Shown here one piece after another: positions 33,590-45,690 of a stretch of DNA of 64,000 nt (position 1 is the stretch's first letter; every line of letters starts with the position of its first letter). The notes below the pieces were generated by a model. The model was not told where the DNA came from. It saw only the letters and a program-made list of their open reading frames with translations, and did no database searches. This DNA is from Gnetum montanum (lineage: Eukaryota; Streptophyta; Gnetopsida; Gnetales; Gnetaceae): contig MNCI01000270.1 in assembly GCA_015680685.1 (NCBI GenBank), forward strand, positions 629,854 to 693,853, given 5' to 3'. The translations under genes and the position numbers were made by a program.

Positions 33590-34600
33590 AAGTCAAGGTT
33601 AAGGTCATAGGCTATTGAAAGTGTATGAAGCTTAGATTGAATAGGAAGAGTTGGCAGTTTTTTGTACACCAGCTCATAGGAAGAGTAGCCTATAGGGAGC
33701 CTTTAGGTGGAGTAGTAGGCCTAGAGAGTATCGTTGAGTTTTGTTCCCTAGCCCCTCCTATATTTACTAATTGTTCTCATTAAGATCTTAGTGATTTCCC
33801 TATTGGTAACCTCAACTTGACCATTGGCTTGAGGGTGGTAGGGTGTTAGTTTATGTTCAACCCCTAAGAATTTTTTAGCTTTTGAAAGGTAGTTTCTATA
33901 AAGTATCTTCCATTATCATAAATTAATGCACATGGCACACCAAACCTATTTACAAAATTTTGTTGGTGACAGCTACTACTTTTGCCCATTTTGTATAATA
34001 GTTAACAATGACTATGATGTACACCTTTCCAATTAACATGAGCATGATCGAACCTATGAAGTCAATGCCCTAGATGTCAAAGGATTCTAGTGGTGGATCC
34101 ACTCTTGAGATCCTTCCATATGAGTGGTCAATTCACCATTGTGTTGCAACATTCACAAGAGATGACAAATTGATGAACACCACTAAAAAGTGTTGGCTAG
34201 TAATACCTTGCCATTAGGATCTTAATGGCCATGCATCTTCTTGCATAGTGGCCCCCACAAGGATCCTCATGAGCATCCTAGGGAACATGCAATTGATTAG
34301 CATTAGGAACATACTAATGAACTAGGCCATTGGCGCACACATTGTAGAGGTGCCTGTCGATCTTCATGAAGTGTTTCACTTGGTGAAGAAACTATTGTTT
34401 CTTTCTATGGTCCAACTCTTTTGGCATCTCTTAAGTGAGAAGATAGGTAAGATGGCCATGATACCATTTAGGCTCAGTGGAAAATTGTTCAATTATAGCC
34501 TCCACAAAGAGGAGTTCATTAGAAAACATGTTCAAATAGTGGACTTTCCTCCTTTTTGTTGTCACATCGTAATTGAGACAAGTGATCAGTGATCACATTC
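33590..34600 (-). pseudogene. Athila-B integrase
   Basis: Minus-strand integrase in many fragments. Near 33780-33960 it reads NDNGRYF, then a LKNS block, then a block equivalent to PYHPQxNGQVEVTNREI with CAA-to-TAA type stops, followed near 33610-33720 by a YST-RLPIGYSSYELVY segment that corresponds to the usual TPIGMSPYxLVYGK. The zinc-binding part is weak at 34150-34350. Confidence 0.65.
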
Positions 34601-34619
34601 TTAATCCCCTTTTGATCTA

Positions 34620-35860
34620 CCATCATAAGATCAAATTCCTACAAGATCACCAGCCACTATATGATATGGGGACTCACTGTTGGCTTATTCATTAGGAAGC
34701 AAATTGCACTATGGTCCATGTGCACAAACACCTTGTATCCAAGCACATAGTACCTAAATTTCTTCAAGGAAAACACCATTGCCATGAATTCTTTTTTTTG
34801 TGATTATGTAGTTTAGCTATGCACCGACAATGCTTTGGCTTATGTAGTTGATGTAATAAGGATGTTTTTGATCATCTAATTACATAAGCATGGTCCCAAG
34901 GCATAATTTGATTCATTCGTCATGACATGAAATGGTCTAAACCAATTTGGTGCTTGTAGAATTGGAGTTTCTATGAGTTATCCTTTAGCTATCGGAATGC
35001 ATTTTCACATTCCTTGGTTAAAACAAATGGAGCATCTTTCTTTGTTAGCTTAATCAATGATTTTTTGATTTTAGAGAAGTTATCTATGAATATTTGGTAG
35101 TAACCAGTCTATCCAAGAAATGACTAGACATCTTTTCCAATTTCTAGTTGATAGGTAATTCCTTGGATGACTCTAATCTTTTCAAGGTATACCTTAATCA
35201 TTTCTTGTGAGATTCTATGTCCCAACACAATGCCCTCCTAGACCATTAGAGGGCTCTTCTGCTAATTGAGCCAAAGATTGGTCTCCACACATCTTTTGAG
35301 TACTTACTCAATACAATCCAGGGCTTTCTCAAATGTAGCCCCATAGGTGGAGAAGTCATCCATGAAGACTTACACCCTACCACTAATTTGTTGTTAAGAA
35401 ATACTCAAGACCAGGCATTGGAATGTGGTATGGGCATACATAGGCCAAATGGCATCTTTTGATATGCAAAAGTTACCAACAGACTCATGAATGTTATTTT
35501 GGATTGATCCTCTAGTGTAATATAGATTTGGTTATAGCCCCTATAACCATCTAGAAAACTATAATAGCAATGCCAAAAAATGGTATCCAATAATTGATCC
35601 ACAAATGACAATGGAAAGTAATCTTTGAATGTTGTCATATTCAACAACTAAAAGTCAATGCAAAGCTACCACTTTCCACCTTTATTTGGCACAATCATGA
35701 TTAGGCTAACCGCTTACTATTCGCAATGGGATAGATAAACCTTACCTTGAGTAGTTGTTCAATTTTCTCTTTGATAATTTACTTTAATTTGGGGTTCATT
35801 TTTCACTGTAGCTACCTCTTTGGATTCATGGCTAGATTAGTGTAGATACAATGCTAACAT
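34620..35860 (-). pseudogene. Athila-B reverse transcriptase and RNase H
   Basis: Minus-strand polymerase. The open piece 35405-35647 reads TTFKDYFPLSFVDQLLD, SFLDGYRGYNQI and TFAYQKMPFGLC, and the catalytic box FMDDFSTYG follows at about 35345-35370 in another frame. The FMDDF form and FPLxFxDQ wording are typical of Athila. RNase H remains at 34640-34800 include FRYYVLGYKVFVHMDHSAI. Confidence 0.8.
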
Positions 35861-35999
35861 ATCCTAGGATCAATTCCTATGAGTTTAGGATATGATTAAG
35901 CAAAGGTTGTTGGCTATTTATTGACCACCTTCAATAGCATTTACTTTTGTTTGGGAGCAAGATTTCCATTGATTATTATGAGCTTCCCATTTTTTAAGA

Positions 36000-36850
36000 A
36001 TTCATATTCCATGCTAGCATGTAGAGTTTTCAACTCTAAAGGCTCTTATTTAAAATTTTCAAGGATTTCCAACTCTCTGTAATAGGTATCATCATTTTTG
36101 TCAATTGAGAGTTGGTGATGAACTTGCTTCAATTCACCCATGCCTTCCATGTAGGCACATGTTAGGCTCTCAGCAAGTTTCATGAAAAGTATGCTACTTC
36201 CAAGATCAGTTGTCAACCACTGGGTACCCTCTTGTTTTGTGACTATTACATACAAGCACATTTGGATTTTTGATTCATCTTCATACTATTTATATGCTTT
36301 GATGAATGTCCTCTTGATAAACTAGAGTTTGAGCACATAGTTGCACCTAGTATCACTATATGCAATTCATGGAGCTTTCTTCTTCTTAATCTTTCTAAAT
36401 TCATTCTCCTTGAAAATTTTCAAGGAGAGATCTCTAATGCCCATTCATGCATCAATAGTGCTCAATCATGCCCTTCCCATAATAATTGCAAAGTCTCCAT
36501 TGCAGTTGTCAACCTTGATAAAATCAACAAGCTAGGACCACCAAAAAATAATGGTCATAATGTCCTCCACTAGTTCCAAGAGAACAATGATTAACTTGTC
36601 TATGAATTCTAGATGAATATTACTCTTCTTGAGAGGCAAAAAGTTCTATGCATTGTACATGTTATGGAAAATTAGATTGGCATTGAAACTAAAATCAAGA
36701 AGAGATTTGCATGGCTCATGTCTATCAATCTACAAGTAGATGAGAGGACATCCAGGGTTAGATCATTTCTTGGAAAGGTTGCCAACCTTGATCCAATCAG
36801 ATACAACATGGGTTAATATGATAGTGAGGATCTTAGAAGGCATTTGGTTT
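36000..36850 (-). pseudogene. Athila-B protease and linker
   Basis: Homologous to 29180-30300. The active site that reads DSGS in Athila-A is altered here: CKSLLDFSFNANLIF at about 36670-36710, so Gly of the catalytic motif is gone. A short open piece at 36046-36261 is the linker before the polymerase. Confidence 0.6.
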
Positions 36851-39244
36851 CAAGAGCTCTCAAAAGGATTTGATGTAGAGGATGATGGAGAGACAGGATG
36901 ATCATCCACATTAGTTTGTAAGGAATTTGAAGGATTTTTGGATTAGAAGAATGATCATTTTTAGGATCTAGGTTTCAAACTAGTCAGCTGACATATCTAA
37001 TAGCATTTTGTTATTGCAACTATGGTACATAGATGAAGCAGGAGGTAACTAGATTGAGGTGGAGGAGCATGTGCTAAAGGATGAGAAGGATGATAGGGAT
37101 ATGGGGTTTCCCCTCTGGTAGATGGAGAATGAGTTCTATGATACTATAGAAGGTAGTAGTGGTGCTGAAAAGAAGCATGACTAGAAGACTCATGCAAAGA
37201 CATTAGTTGCTAAATAGAGTACCCATATGAATCTAGCTACCTATAAGGGTACTACTACCTTGGTGGTGGCATCCCCCATGACCGTGGGTGTTTCCACTAC
37301 TAATACTACTCATATGATTGTGGTGGAACTTCACTTGGATAATAAGGTTGTTGTTGGTCATGGAACTACCTTGGATTGCCTTAAGGATAAGTTAATCTTT
37401 TGGGTGCTTTCCTTCTTGCTAGTTTAGGATTCAATGTGTACACACTAAACTTTTGCAAGTGTGAAATGATGGGTCAACATCCTTTAGAATTTTTGTATTG
37501 GAAATTGTCACTCCCACCATCATCATCTTATTTTGTCTCCATAGCTTCTTCTACTATAGTAGATTTGTTCTTACCCATTTGGTAGGCATATTTAGCTTCT
37601 TTCTGTCTCTTGCAATTATGGTTAGTACTATGCTTTCCTAATTGTTCTGCGATCTTTAGAGCAATTTGGAAATTTTCATCCAAAAAATCCCACATTTTAT
37701 CTACTTTGGCTAAAATTTTAGAAAGAGATTTTTGGATTGGAAAGGCCTTTTTATACACCACCTCATTAAGTGATGATTCCTCCTCATTGTCACAAAATTG
37801 AACCTCCCTTTTCCTAATGGAAGGATCCCTATTATATTCCTTAGCACTTTCTCATTTCCTCAACTCTCTTTTTTTTCTTGCTACCTGTCCTATTAGCCTT
37901 TGGATCTAATGGGCTCTAAGTTCTAATAGTCTTCCTTGGGCATAAAACCCAAGAGTTCTTCTCATGTCTAATTTGAGTGGATCTATGATGTGGTGAAGTT
38001 GTTCCCATTAAGAATAACCATGGCTAGGGCATTGGTGTATGAGAGAATAGTGTCTGCCCATGGCAGTGTCCAAGGGTTCATGTGTTTTTTGCTTCCATCC
38101 TTGAATATACCTTCTTAGATTAGACACTTAGGATTATGTCTAATATTTATCATTTAATAGCTCTAGCATTGTACTCCACCTACAAATAGATTCTAATTCC
38201 AAGAAATAGTACCAGCTTTTTACTTCCTTGATCAACATCTTGGGAAATAGCTTTAATTTCTACCAATAATTTTCAATATTTTGTAAGGAACAGGCATCAT
38301 AAAAGTCTTGAAGATGTGTTTGCAAATCAGATTTATATCCATACTTAAATTTGGGGATATTTTTATGGCAATTTTCTTAATCCGACTATCTTTTACATGC
38401 TTGGTTAGAATTTTTACTACCTCTACAATTTTTAGCATGCTTCGAGTGATCAAAAAAGGCTCATCATCATCATCATTATTTAGATGATGCCTATGATTTC
38501 CTCTACTACCCCTTCATTCATGATGGTCTCTATGATTATTAGTGTCCTATTGTTCACCTTAATCATATATTTTTCTTTCTACATCGTCTGTTAAAACTAG
38601 AAGAGGAAGAAGAAGATGCAAACGACTAGGACAAAGAGGGAGGGGGACTACCACTATAGTGGTATCTGCCACCTTCTCTACACTTTTTACAACCAAATTT
38701 GTTAACTTTCTTATCATATTAATTCTTGTCTAATCCCCTGCTTCGACTCCTACGTTTGCTTGAACTTGGTTTATTGATAGTGATTGTAGGTTCATTTTCA
38801 AGCCCCCATCACCAATATAAAGGGGTAGAGAATCTTCATGGTGAGAACCCCCAGAGGGAGGATCCTCATTATCATTTTGGTTGAGTAAGAATATGGGATT
38901 GGTGAATTGTTTCCCCTTCAAAGCCTCATGGTGCTTCTCTTGGTGTCAAGATCTCCTACATTGTGTTTTAGTGGGATGATAGTCCCAGTAGTCATGGTCA
39001 TGCACAATGTACTCTTATTGAAGATCTTGGATGTCTAGCCTCCTAAGAATTTGGAGCAACATCCTAGGCACAAATCGATTGGAAGGCATTATAATGCTAC
39101 CCTCCATATCCTACCATCGTAGTTATTCATCTTGATGCAAGATGGAGATGAAGTTAGGCACATACTCATCTGGATGAGTATTACCACCCTACATTCTTGA
39201 GGCACTGGTAGTTTAATATCATCACACTTGTGAGAAGAAGACAT
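36850..39244 (-). pseudogene. Athila-B gag
   Basis: Same blocks as Athila-A gag: SSSHKCDD near 39225-39245 (N-terminal part), a Ser/Arg/His-rich segment near 38450-38700, the gag core at 37900-38450, a degraded Cys motif near 37470-37500 and the Pro/Tyr-rich stretch with SWGMPPPR near 37260-37290. Frames are broken throughout. Confidence 0.65.
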
Positions 39245-39437
39245 TCTTGAACCTGTCCCCTCAAGTCCACCCTTTCCCCCTTTCCCTACATGACTATCTC
39301 GATACTCCCAAGCACAACAAAGCAACATTTGAGTGACCACTAAAGAGTGATGTTGGCATCTAGTTCTTCATGGTGTTTTGTATTCTTTGTCGATGTCTCT
39401 CAGGAAGATCCTCCAGACATCGACAAAGAGGGGCCAT
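39245..39437 (+). repeat. 3' untranslated end and polypurine tract of an upstream Tat unit
   Basis: Matches 61676-61868, the sequence just before the other Tat-2 LTR, and includes the tract AAAGAGGGGCCAT abutting the LTR. It shows that the LTR at 39438 was the 3' LTR of a unit to its left as well as the 5' LTR of the unit to its right. Confidence 0.75.
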
Positions 39438-41381
39438 TGAAACACCATAAAATTTCAAGACCCTAATGCTTTAGCAGAGCCTTGGAATTTGGGCAAGGAT
39501 TTCCACAAGTGCAGTGTCACAATGGGATATCAAAATAGTGTAGGCACTAAGGATAGCCTATACAGTTTGACAAGTTTTCTATCTCTAGGACTGATAGGCC
39601 TACTGGACTCTCCAACCTGCCTAATTGGACAATTGGCCTAGCTGACAATCTACCCAAGGACCATGCTAGGAGTTCTCAAAAGTTTTCATGATGAGCTAAA
39701 CAGTTTAGCAAGTTTTCTAACAGAGAAATCTACTATGCTGTGTAGTGTAGCAAGCCTTGAAAACACCAATTAATTTTCCAAGATGCAAGATGATATCAAG
39801 TTAGTCTTCCAATGCATTTTTCCATCAAGAAAGCTTGCTCCACCAATACAGGGTGCTATGCTATGCTATGCCATGTAGCGTAGCACAACATAGCAGGGAC
39901 AAGATGCATAAATGCCCCCCTTGCCAAGTGACTCCAACAAGAGGATTGCAGTTGGCAACGCTTCGGCCTCCAAAATTGGCTATCCCACTTAGCCCTCAGG
40001 CTTCAAGCAAGGTTTCTTGGTAAAAAATGGTAGATTAAACAAGGATGGATGAAACACTGGCTGCTACGCTATGCTATGCTACATAGTGTAGCATAGCGTA
40101 GCAATGATGCAAAAACAACATAATGCCCCAAGGATGAACTTAGCAAGTCCAAAGGCTTTCCTACATGGAGGAAAAAAGTTGTAGTTGTTTGCTTGACTAA
40201 GCCTTAGACAAATGCTCTTGGTTTCTATGCAAGACCTCTATCAAAATTGGTGGCTACGCTATGCTACGTGACATAGTGTAGCACAGCGTAGCGAGTAGTT
40301 ACTTACACTACGCTAACATGCTAAATAATGTAAGTAGTGCAACACTTGCACGGAGGCATCAAAACACCTTTGGTTAGCTCCAAAACTTGTTGGAAATGAT
40401 CATTCTCACCTTAATACCTCTTCGGTAGATAAAATTAGCAAGTTTGCTTCATTTTGCATACCCTTGGTCAATCCCCAAAATTTTCCCTATGATTGACCCT
40501 GCTTGCAAGAGTAGGGAAGACGTAATCCTGGAGCATAGCCTCCATTTTGTTTTCATTGTTGGCATGCTTTCTAAATTTTGGCACATGTAGATTTAGCAAT
40601 ATGGTCACAGTGTAACAAGGTTCACATTTGGCATTGTGCACCTACATAGTATAGCCATGTTTGCACCTTGTGGGGCCCAGGACACGTGGCATCTAGACCA
40701 CATTTCTCTCCTACTCCTAGCCCTATAAATACCCCAATGAGCAATGCTCAAAGGGTTGGCTTTTTGGCATGATTGGCTTTTAAGTTGGCTTTCAAAGAGC
40801 ATAGTTGGCATTTTTTAGCACTCTGGTTGGCTCTAGACATCCCTTTGTGATCTTAGCATTTTGGCATCTTAGTGGGCAAAGTGGCAAGCAGAAGAATCCT
40901 AAACATCAAGCTACTGACTATAGTTCAAAGATCTATGATCATACTGCTTTGTGTGAGCTATGCCTCTTTAGTATTGCATGTTTAGTTGTACACCTTCCAA
41001 TAGAACAAAGGATCAAATATGTGACATTGGGATAGTGCACTTTCTTACCCAAGTCTATTTTTCTATTTGTTTACTATCATCATGTTTTGCACTATTTTCA
41101 TCATTTTACATTTATTGATCATCAATTTACTTCGCATGCATCATTTCCAAAATGAACATTTATGAAAGGTTAAGATACATNGCATCATTTCCAAAATGAA
41201 CATTTATGAAAGGTTAAGATACATTGATTAAGTCCATGTCTGATCGACCAGACCATTTAGGGCATCCTGTTTCTGTTTCTCTCTAGCACAGCTCTCATAC
41301 AACTCTCACACAAATATAGGGTTAAACTATTCACCTGACAACCTCTCGGTGTTCCAGCCATCGATGTTTTCGATTGCTACA
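39438..41381 (+). repeat. Tat-2 left LTR
   Basis: Begins TGAAACACCATAAAATTTC and ends CGATTGCTACA, i.e. TG...CA. Direct repeat of 61869-63694, inverted and more distant relative of the Tat-1 LTRs. Length 1944 includes a probable 46-base assembly duplication around the N at 41181. TATA word CTATAAATACC at 40723-40733. Palindromic GCTATGC/GCATAGC blocks at about 39848-39890, 40065-40105 and 40250-40290. Confidence 0.85.
41135..41227. repeat. 45-base duplication flanking a single N inside the LTR
   Basis: The sequence before the N at 41181 (GCATCATTTCCAAAATG to TAAGATACAT) is repeated exactly after it. The other LTR (63500-63550) has this stretch only once, which supports an assembly artefact. 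Confidence 0.85.
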
Positions 41382-41406
41382 GTTTTTGGCACTAGAAGGA
41401 GGGTCC
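41382..41406 (+). promoter_or_regulatory. Candidate primer-binding site region of Tat-2
   Basis: Directly after the LTR: GTTTTTGGCACTAGAAGGAG, repeated after the right LTR as ATTTTTGGTACTAGAAGGAG (63695-63714). Position and conservation fit a primer site starting TGG; I could not assign the tRNA with certainty. Confidence 0.5.
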
Positions 41407-41739
41407 TTTTGGTGCCCTATTTTCATCTTTTGGGTATTCTTGCACACTATCTATACCTCTTCACCTACTAGCATAGAAGTCACACCCTTACGGTTTTCTA
41501 TGCATTATGTGGTGTAGATTGGTCACAACGATGATTCCTTTGGAATCTAGCAAGACGAAAAGCCTCCAATTGCTTATTGATCTCTATGTTTCTCATTTGC
41601 AATTTCCTTTTGATCACTAAAAATGATTCCCACAACCACAACCATTTCCACCTCCAACCTTGAGACTCCTTTCTCAGCTCAAAATACCATAGGTGTCAAG
41701 CAACCACCTAGCCCAATGCTGGTGTCACGTTAGTCTCTT

Positions 41740-44150
41740 AGGATTCGACATTTGTCACCTGAGTTCCTGGAGTAAGACGCAGAGCATTATGACTTCCTTT
41801 GTGTAAAGATATAGGCAAATATGCCCCTGGATCACCAAGAATGTAAGGAAAAATGCAACTTTGAATTCCTTCATCGAAATGGGAGGGAATTTATCCCTAC
41901 CCCTGACGTTACCATCCACTTGATAGAAACGTATCAGTGGATCTTAGACCAGCTAATGCAAGTGAGTAAGTCTAGGGAATGAGATATGACGTCCCATTAC
42001 GATGAGGAATTCTAGGATGAACAGGAAGACCTAGACTCCCATTTGAAGGGTGGTGGCTAGACCTACCTTGTAGTTATTCCTCCCACCATGGTCTTTCTGT
42101 CGAACCCACTCTTTTCTTCTACCCCCTTCATGGTTGCCACAACCCCATCATAATCTGTACCCTTTTCAATCATGGCAAGTCATTCTGTAGCTTCTATGTA
42201 TCAACAAGAAGGCCCTTCAACTTTGGCCCTAGTCACCCTACCTTCTCAGTCTACTCCAGCAATGTACCCAACATCGATCATAACTATGTTGCCATATGTC
42301 CATACTTTTCCTACATCTCAGTTACATGCAAACTTCACCGCTGCTCCCTCGTCTACACCTATTTCACCACCAGTAGCCAACCTGGTCTCAATGGCGTGGA
42401 GGGCCCCAACTCCTTCCTTACCTATGAACCAACCTTCCCAAGTATCATACTATGTGCAACCTGAAGCCCACCAGCTTCCACACATAGTACAACCCAGTGC
42501 AGGGCTATGGGTCACCCCACCAAGCAGGCAACCTATCAACCCCACAGCCCCACCAATGATCATCACATCAATAGCACAACCCATCATGTGGTGGAAAACC
42601 CAAGCAACATCATTCATAGGAGTAGCACCAACAGTGGCCCCCATGGGCTAGGCTATTGCCTTTACATCACAACCCCCATCGGTGTACATGACGACTGCTC
42701 AAGAAACCCCGCAACCATTTGCAATGTCACAAGGTCTGGACCAAGTGTTCCAACTTATCCAGACCCTCACTAAAGAGATTAAATGTCTCAAAGCTGTCGG
42801 TTTCGACATGGTGTAGGTCATGGATTTCTACCATGAAGACCCCATCAACCTGGCCATGCCCATGCTCATGTTACCCCTTGGGATGCCACTCACCCAGTTC
42901 ACAAAACACAATGGGGAGGGTGATCCCAATGCACATTTAGTTACATTTAGATCTGAATCTTTACTATTGCAACAGTGGCTACACATTATCATTTGTGTCT
43001 TTGCCATGTCTTTGACAAGCAAAGCTCTACATTGGTACCATGCATCCCACGTGCCTCCATCTTAACTCTGGAGGAGCTGCTAACTCAGTTTGTGACCCAT
43101 TTCAAGTATAACTTGAAACTAGAGGTCACACTGGATCAGTTGATGAGCATCAAGAAAGACCCACTAGAATCCATACAAAAGTTCATACAGTGGTGGAACA
43201 CCACCTTGAATGAGATCCGCGAGCCTATTGCGGAGGCCCATTTGTTGGCCATCTTCAAGGGGGCAGTAAATGACTTTATCAAGCTAAAACTATACTACTT
43301 AGTCCCACACTCCCTTGATCAAGCTTTCGCTTAGATGAAGAGCATCCAGGACAAGGTTGAAGCTAGTAAAGACCTATCCTATGTTGCATATAAAAACACA
43401 TATATTAAAAAAGACAAGGAAAAGGGTAAGGGTGCAATAGTCACGGTGGCTGCTGTGGTGAATGAGGCTAAGCCCAATAATAGCAACAATAAAAAGGTGG
43501 CCGTAGCAACAATGGCTAGCTCTAGTAACACCGACCAGCCCTCAACGTCAGCACGAGAGGCATCAACCCAGCCTAAACCCAACTTTGAGCATAAAGATTA
43601 TTTCAAAGACACTCTACCTGTCAAGCCTTCAAAACTCCTAAAGTAATTGTTGGGGGCTAGGTATATTTAGCATAAGAAGATGTTGGAGGAGTTGACCAAA
43701 TGGCATCAATGGTATTGCGAACTTCGTAGGAACCCCTCCTTAGCCACGCCCAACAAGCTACTATTTCCTAAGAACTTCAGGCTGAAACGTTTCTATGATT
43801 ACCATCAACTTTTTCATCACAACACGAACTACTGTCTAGCATTGAAGGATGACATCCAATGGATGATTGATTAGGGGAAGTTGGTTCTGGATGAAAGCAA
43901 CCTTGTCTACCTTGAAAATCAATCTATTCATGTTTACAAGGACTCCCTCAATGCCAAAAATGCCAGGTATATCATCAACATAATTAGCATTGACAGTAAC
44001 CTAGAACCGCCACAGCAACTAACACATAGGCACCATTTTTCATTAAGGGACCAAAACACTCAACTGCACCCACCACATAGAGCCAATCCAAAACAGTGCC
44101 ATAGCCTTCCCATTCAAAGAAACAGGAAGAGAATCTGACAGAAAAGATAG
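41740..44150 (+). pseudogene. Tat-2 gag
   Basis: Plus-strand counterpart of the Tat-1 gag. N-terminal block with FEFLHRNGREFIPTPDVTIH (about 41857-41920); Pro/Thr/Ala-rich linker in the open frame 42172-42651; gag core at 42820-43065 (LVTFRSESLLLQQWLHIIIC, LTSKALHWYHA), continuing after a shift at 43075 (LTLEELLTQFVTHFKYNLKLE); Lys/Asn-rich stretch at 43335-43646; and the zinc-binding FYDYHQLFHHNTNYCLALKD motif at 43790-43850, in which the second Cys is Phe. A link to protease follows at 43881-44570 in several frames. No complete frame remains. Confidence 0.85.
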
Positions 44151-44579
44151 CCAAGGAACGTACTACCTCAGGTCCCCCAAAGCCTACCCCCTTTTCCTTG
44201 ATGCCCACACCCCCCTCATCATCAATAGTTGATGCCACCATGTGCATGTAATCGCCACCACCCTACCCAAGAAGGTCTAGCCCCCAACCTAAAACTACCG
44301 CTTCTTGAGAGATTTGTCTCCTAGGACTTATGGAGGAAGAGAAGGGCAGCAAACAATAAGAAAGTAGATAAGACCTTCTAAATGCCCTTATCCAGGTCAA
44401 ATTGGCTATAAAAAATACAACCTTGAGCCTATATGACTTGGTAATGATCTCCACTACACACTGCGAGGCCTTGGTTTGCATGTTAACGTCCATACTGGTT
44501 CATGAAAACATGCTGGTAAAGGAGAAAGCAATCCATGCAATCATGCTTCCTTCTATGCTTGAGGAACTGTGGCCAGCTT

Positions 44580-45230
44580 AGTTGACGTTCTATGATGAAT
44601 CCATTAAGGATGACCCTAAAAAGGGTCAGGCGACAATAGCACCCCTATTCATCACAATTCTGGTCAGTCAACACAAGATTCGAAGAGTACACATTGATGA
44701 TGGGGCTGCTACAAATGTCATTCCATTCCCCATAGTGGACAAATTGGGTTTGGTTGATCAAATAAAACCCACAACAACCTCATGCCTAAAGTTGTTCAAC
44801 AGAGCATGGGTAGTGATAAAGGGGACAATCTACATCAACTTTGTGGGAGGGAACTAGTTCCCCATAAGCACAACATTCATCATGGTAGAAGAGATTCCTT
44901 GGTTTAACCTAATCTTGGGGAGGTCATGGTTAGCCCAACCAAGAACCGTCCTTTCATCCATACATCAAGATATCCACCTACCTTACGTAGGTAGGGAGGT
45001 GGTGATCTATGATGATGAAGTAGCCACCCAAGCAATAAACAATGTCAACATGGAGCAGGGTTCAAAAGTAATAATCTCTGAAAATGAAGCGCCTATCCCC
45101 ACTGAGGCTACTTGTTTGGCTAATGAGCTGGTAGAAAATGTTGGCTCAAAAAATGAAACTATGTGGGCTCAGTTGCCTTTTCAAAAAATAGATGATGACT
45201 TAAAGAAGTACCATACCAGGGCCCCTTGAC
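44580..45230 (+). pseudogene. Tat-2 aspartic protease
   Basis: Active site VHIDDGAATNVIPF at about 44689-44730 in the open frame 44582-44857, then DKLGLVDQIKPTTTSCLKLF; a stop at 44858; then FNLILGRSWLAQ at about 44900 in the frame 44882-45229, ending KIDDDLKKYHTRAP and a stop. Both halves are otherwise readable, so one stop separates a nearly complete domain. Part of this C-terminal end (from about 45117) is duplicated at 49856-49970. Confidence 0.88.
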
Positions 45231-45454
45231 CGTACGCATCACCGAGCCCACGATGGGTGAAGAAGTAGCTACGAGAATGATCATTGCTTGCACCAACGTA
45301 ACTACTTCACTACTTCCCTATGATCACTGCTTGTGTCAATGATATGTACATTGTTCACATTGCTTACTTTTATTCATTTTTTATGCTAGTGGCTACCTCA
45401 TTGTTTACATTGTTCACATTACGTCCACTATTTGCATCACATCACGACCCGCCA

Positions 45455-45690
45455 AGGCCTAAAACTGCCAAAATTTTTCTTTATCATCATGTGATGGCCC
45501 GAAATGGCCTAAAACTGGTGATGGCCTAAAATGTCCTTAAACTATTACTACGGCCCACTAAGGCTTAAAATTGGAAAAAATTTTCTTTATCATCATGCAA
45601 TGGCTTGAAATGGCCTAAAACTAGTGATGGCCCGGAATGGCCTTAAACTATCATAGTGGCCCACCAAGGCTTAAAATTGGCCATTTAAAA
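45455..45690. repeat. Tandem array with core GGCCTAAAACTAGTGATGG
   Basis: Five to six units of about 35-45 bases containing (C/A)GGCCTAAAACT(G/A)G followed by TGATGGCC or by AAAATTTTC, reverse complement of the Tat-1 array at 15345-15490. It lies between the protease and the 3' end of the antisense gene. Confidence 0.75.

Larger units (their letters stand above)
33585..39244 (-). mobile_element. Athila-B: gag-pol remnant of an Athila-type element, both ends missing
   Basis: Minus-strand order from the right: gag (39244 down to about 36850), protease and linker (36000-36850), reverse transcriptase and RNase H (34620-35860), integrase (33590-34600). It has no LTR of its own: it is cut by Athila-A on the left and by Tat-2 3' sequence on the right, the latter about 130 bases short of the gag start. 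Confidence 0.75.
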